From the NCBI GenBank assembly GCA_050014415.1, contig JBEKDJ010000219.1, positions 1-7,940 of the forward strand: a stretch of 7,940 bases of DNA, written 5' to 3'. Below are positions 6,588 to 7,940 of the stretch, one piece after another. Each line of letters opens with the position of its first letter. The stretch's first letter is position 1. The notes beneath the pieces are model-generated. The model did not search any database. It was not told where the DNA came from and was given only the letters and a program-made list of their open reading frames with translations. Source of the stretch: JBEKDJ01 sp050014415. Lineage in GTDB: Bacteria; Desulfobacterota; BSN033; UBA1163. The translations under genes and the position numbers were made by a program.

Positions 6588-7055
6588 ATGGCCTACTATT
6601 TCATCAACACAGACGCTAAATCGCTTGGCGGCGAGAGTCCCCATGACAAGTGGATAAACTATGAGTATGCGTTCACTGGAGGCACTATTGCTTATGGAAA
6701 ACAGCTGGGGAGATTTTTACCGGGAGACATATGCCTAATGTATGCAAGTCGTATAGGCGTCGTTGCTGTTGGGAAAGTATTGTCCACGTGGGATGGCATT
6801 ACATACCAGAACCCTTTGGTATACACCGGGCCGCACAAGGCTGAAGAATATAGGATATGTGTAGATTGGTTTCGAGACCTTCGTGATAAACCTATCAAGT
6901 GCGATAGACTGCGATTGGTTCTTGGTTGGAACCCGTCTCGGGCTGTTCAAAGGATAAAAAAAGATGAGGCTAAAATCGACAAACTTATCAAGGCCATATG
7001 CGGAAATAGCTATGCCACAGAGGGCGGTTTCATCCATAAAAACGAAAGCGCATAG
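6588..7055 (+). CDS. Stand-alone EVE-like / PUA-like domain protein
   Basis: The protein has 155 residues and is essentially one domain. It starts MAYYFINTDAKS, then has SPHDKWINYEYAFTGG, the hallmark strand GRFLPGDICLMYASRIGVV (P45-G46-D47), AVGKVLSTWDG, and EEYRICVDWFRDL. This layout fits EVE-like readers, which commonly pair with nucleases in modification-dependent restriction. The preceding protein shares the PGDIxLM strand, so two reader domains are encoded side by side. The start has only a weak purine-rich leader (GAAAGACGAAAGAC), so translation may depend on coupling with the gene 50 bases upstream. The last codons contain a partial match to the interspersed repeat, which may have altered the C-terminus (FIHKNESA). 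The exact ligand cannot be inferred. Confidence 0.7.
   Translation: MAYYFINTDAKSLGGESPHDKWINYEYAFTGGTIAYGKQLGRFLPGDICLMYASRIGVVAVGKVLSTWDGITYQNPLVYTGPHKAEEYRICVDWFRDLRDKPIKCDRLRLVLGWNPSRAVQRIKKDEAKIDKLIKAICGNSYATEGGFIHKNESA
7030..7042 (+). repeat. Partial match to the interspersed repeat, possible copy 4
   Basis: TCATCCATAAAAA, 13 bases identical to the repeat core, lies inside the EVE-like gene 10 bases before its stop codon. The GTTGG end is not preserved (CGAAAGC instead). It is in the same orientation and at the edge of a gene block, but it is short and A-rich, so chance is possible. Confidence 0.35.
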
Positions 7056-7078
7056 GTTAATGCATTAGGTGGGTGGCG

Positions 7079-7504
7079 ATGGCTACGATGATGCCCTGTG
7101 ATATCGGGGAGTTTGAAACAGAGGGGGAAAAGACCTTCTACAAGTTCCTCGAAGGGGTGGCCAAGCCGGATGCCCACTACCTCTGCTGGTACCTTCCTGA
7201 AGTCAATGGTAAGGAACCAGATTTTTTATTGTATTCCGATGAGGTGGGCCTCATCATCTTTGAGGTGAAGGACTGGGCCTTGGACCAAATTGTGGAAGCT
7301 AACCCCCATCCCTTTTTTCTCAGGATTAACGGAAGAAAACAACCTCGAAAAAACCCTTTTCAGCAGGCACATGACTATCTCGTATCGATTAAAGACAAGA
7401 TCCAAAAGGAAATCAAAACATTAAAAATGAATATGGGGCGAAAAAGCTCCTCCAAGAAAGGATGTAAGACGGGTGCTAATCGAATCGAAGGCGATTGGAA
7501 GTGA
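7079..7504 (+). CDS. NERD-type nuclease-related domain protein, probably truncated or frameshifted
   Basis: From the ATG at 7079 (AGGTGG at 7067-7072, 6 bases upstream) the frame encodes 141 residues. Residues about 10-100 look like a NERD-type PD-(D/E)XK domain: FETEGEKTFYKFLEG, EPDFLLYSDEVGLIIFEVKDW with a D...E-x-K arrangement, then RKNPFQQAHDYL. In the families I know, this domain is usually followed by a long helicase or ATPase region. Here the frame ends soon after, in a lysine/serine-rich tail (MGRKSSSKKG) that looks like the wrong frame. Another frame opens at 7431 and continues to 7682. I infer a remnant or an indel near 7420-7470. The gene starts 23 bases after the EVE-like gene and probably belongs to the same operon. 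An intact short protein cannot be excluded. Confidence 0.65.
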   Translation: MATMMPCDIGEFETEGEKTFYKFLEGVAKPDAHYLCWYLPEVNGKEPDFLLYSDEVGLIIFEVKDWALDQIVEANPHPFFLRINGRKQPRKNPFQQAHDYLVSIKDKIQKEIKTLKMNMGRKSSSKKGCKTGANRIEGDWK

Positions 7505-7682
7505 TGAACTTGATATTTACCAGGCCTCTAAGTATCGGGTAACCACGATTATTCCCTTTAAAGAAAATCCTGTAATGAATGTCTACCTTTTTACTAAGGA
7601 AGAGCTTAATAATTTTTTAGAGGGATATGACCAATATGCGGAATTCCTTGTTTCAGTCGAGCAAGCAGAAGCCATAGCTTAA
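7473..7682 (+). CDS. Unrecognised 69-residue reading frame after the NERD gene
   Basis: This frame is offset from the NERD gene and overlaps its last 32 bases. It is open from 7431, and the GTG at 7473 is the first plausible start, with AAAGGA about 11 bases upstream. The product (ESKAIGSDELDIYQASKY, then TTIIPFKENPVMNVYLF, then TKEELNNFLEGYDQYAEFL) looks like real, soluble, mixed alpha/beta protein. I cannot assign a family. It may be the C-terminal remnant of a longer gene, the continuation of the NERD gene after a frameshift, or a small independent gene. No membrane segment or DNA-binding motif is evident. Confidence 0.45.
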   Translation: MLIESKAIGSDELDIYQASKYRVTTIIPFKENPVMNVYLFTKEELNNFLEGYDQYAEFLVSVEQAEAIA

Positions 7683-7721
7683 AGATAGTGAGGGTGGCGG
7701 ATAGGGAGATGAAGAGAAAAA

Positions 7722-7742
7722 GAATCTTTTGATTCAGAATCA
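7722..7742. promoter_or_regulatory. Overlapping inverted repeats in the cold-shock gene leader
   Basis: GAATC-TTTT-GATTC (7722-7735) can form a small hairpin. It overlaps the perfect palindrome TGATTC-A-GAATCA (7730-7742), so the shared GATTC could pair with either side. It lies 20 bases before the ATG of the cold-shock gene. It could be an operator or an mRNA leader switch; the arrangement is seen in the sequence, the function is inferred. Confidence 0.4.
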
Positions 7743-7762
7743 TATATCACTGGAGGTTACAA

Positions 7763-7940
7763 ATGAAAGGTAAGGTTAAGTGGTTCAATGAGAAGAAGGG
7801 ATATGGATTCATAACAACGGAAGACGGAAAGGACGTATTCGTTCACTTTTCTGCCATTCAGAGTGAAGGATTTAAATCCCTCAACGAAGGGGACGAAATT
7901 GAATGTGAAGTCACTCAAGGTCCTAAAGGTCCTCAAGCTG
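7763..7940 (+). CDS. Cold-shock protein (CspA family), 5' part, runs off the right edge
   Basis: The 59 complete codons visible encode a typical cold-shock domain: MKGKVKWFNEKKGYGFI (RNP1 KGYGFI at 12-17), then DVFVHFSAI (RNP2 VFVHF at 25-29), GFKSLNEGDEIECEV, and GPKGPQA at the edge. Family members are single-stranded nucleic acid chaperones of 65-75 residues, so only the last few residues are missing. A clear GGAGG at 7752-7756 sits 6 bases before the ATG. It is unlikely to belong to the defense genes and may mark the boundary of the island. Its leader contains overlapping inverted repeats. Confidence 0.95.
   Translation, partial: MKGKVKWFNEKKGYGFITTEDGKDVFVHFSAIQSEGFKSLNEGDEIECEVTQGPKGPQA

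Noticed and set aside
6572..6619. Fifteen-codon frame overlapping the start of the EVE-like gene, possible leader peptide
   Set aside because: It has no ribosome binding site and no composition suggesting attenuation; it is most likely chance.

Overview
The window looks like a stretch of bacterial defense island, with every recognisable gene on the + strand and a housekeeping-type cold-shock gene at the right edge. The Shine-Dalgarno sites are AGGAGG-like, GC content is moderate, and the cold-shock protein is of ordinary bacterial type. The cold-shock protein would fit a Desulfobacterota- or Nitrospirota-like organism, but that is only an impression and I would not fix a taxon from 7.9 kb.

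Layout. (1) Positions 1-1296 hold the C-terminal part of a large DUF1998-type protein with zinc-ribbon cysteines, probably the end of a DISARM- or Druantia-like helicase whose 5' part lies off the left edge. (2) Positions 1297-1711 hold a short repeat and a 58-codon N-terminal stub of a PD-(D/E)XK-like nuclease. (3) Positions 1712-3850 encode a 712-residue protein: an N-terminal module of unknown role, a DUF262 domain with an intact DGQQR motif, and a C-terminal HNH nuclease. It resembles the GmrSD/SspE type of modification-dependent enzyme. A strong ribosome binding site and ATG lie in frame at the junction of its two halves. (4) Positions 4170-4892 encode a 240-residue orphan protein. (5) Positions 5048-7504 hold a tight run of four genes: a PD-(D/E)XK nuclease, a PD-(D/E)XK-like plus EVE-like fusion, a stand-alone EVE-like/PUA-like reader, and a NERD-type nuclease that appears cut short or frameshifted. 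A 69-codon reading frame follows in another frame. (6) From 7763 to the edge is the 5' end of a cold-shock protein gene, behind a leader with overlapping inverted repeats.

The genes in 5048-7504 are spaced 17-50 bases apart and probably form one transcription unit. Nuclease folds beside EVE-like domains, which in known families read modified bases, suggest a restriction-like system aimed at modified DNA. That role is inferred from domain content and has not been shown.

The most unusual structural feature is a repeat of about 19-24 bases, core TCATCCATAAAAAAGTTGG. It occurs three times in the same orientation, once in each of the three larger gaps between gene units (1383, 3935, 4931). A shorter 13-base match lies at 7030, just before the stop codon of the EVE-like gene. 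The copies divide the region into cassette-like blocks, each with its own putative defense gene or genes. They could be recombination or transposon ends, or a shared regulatory element.
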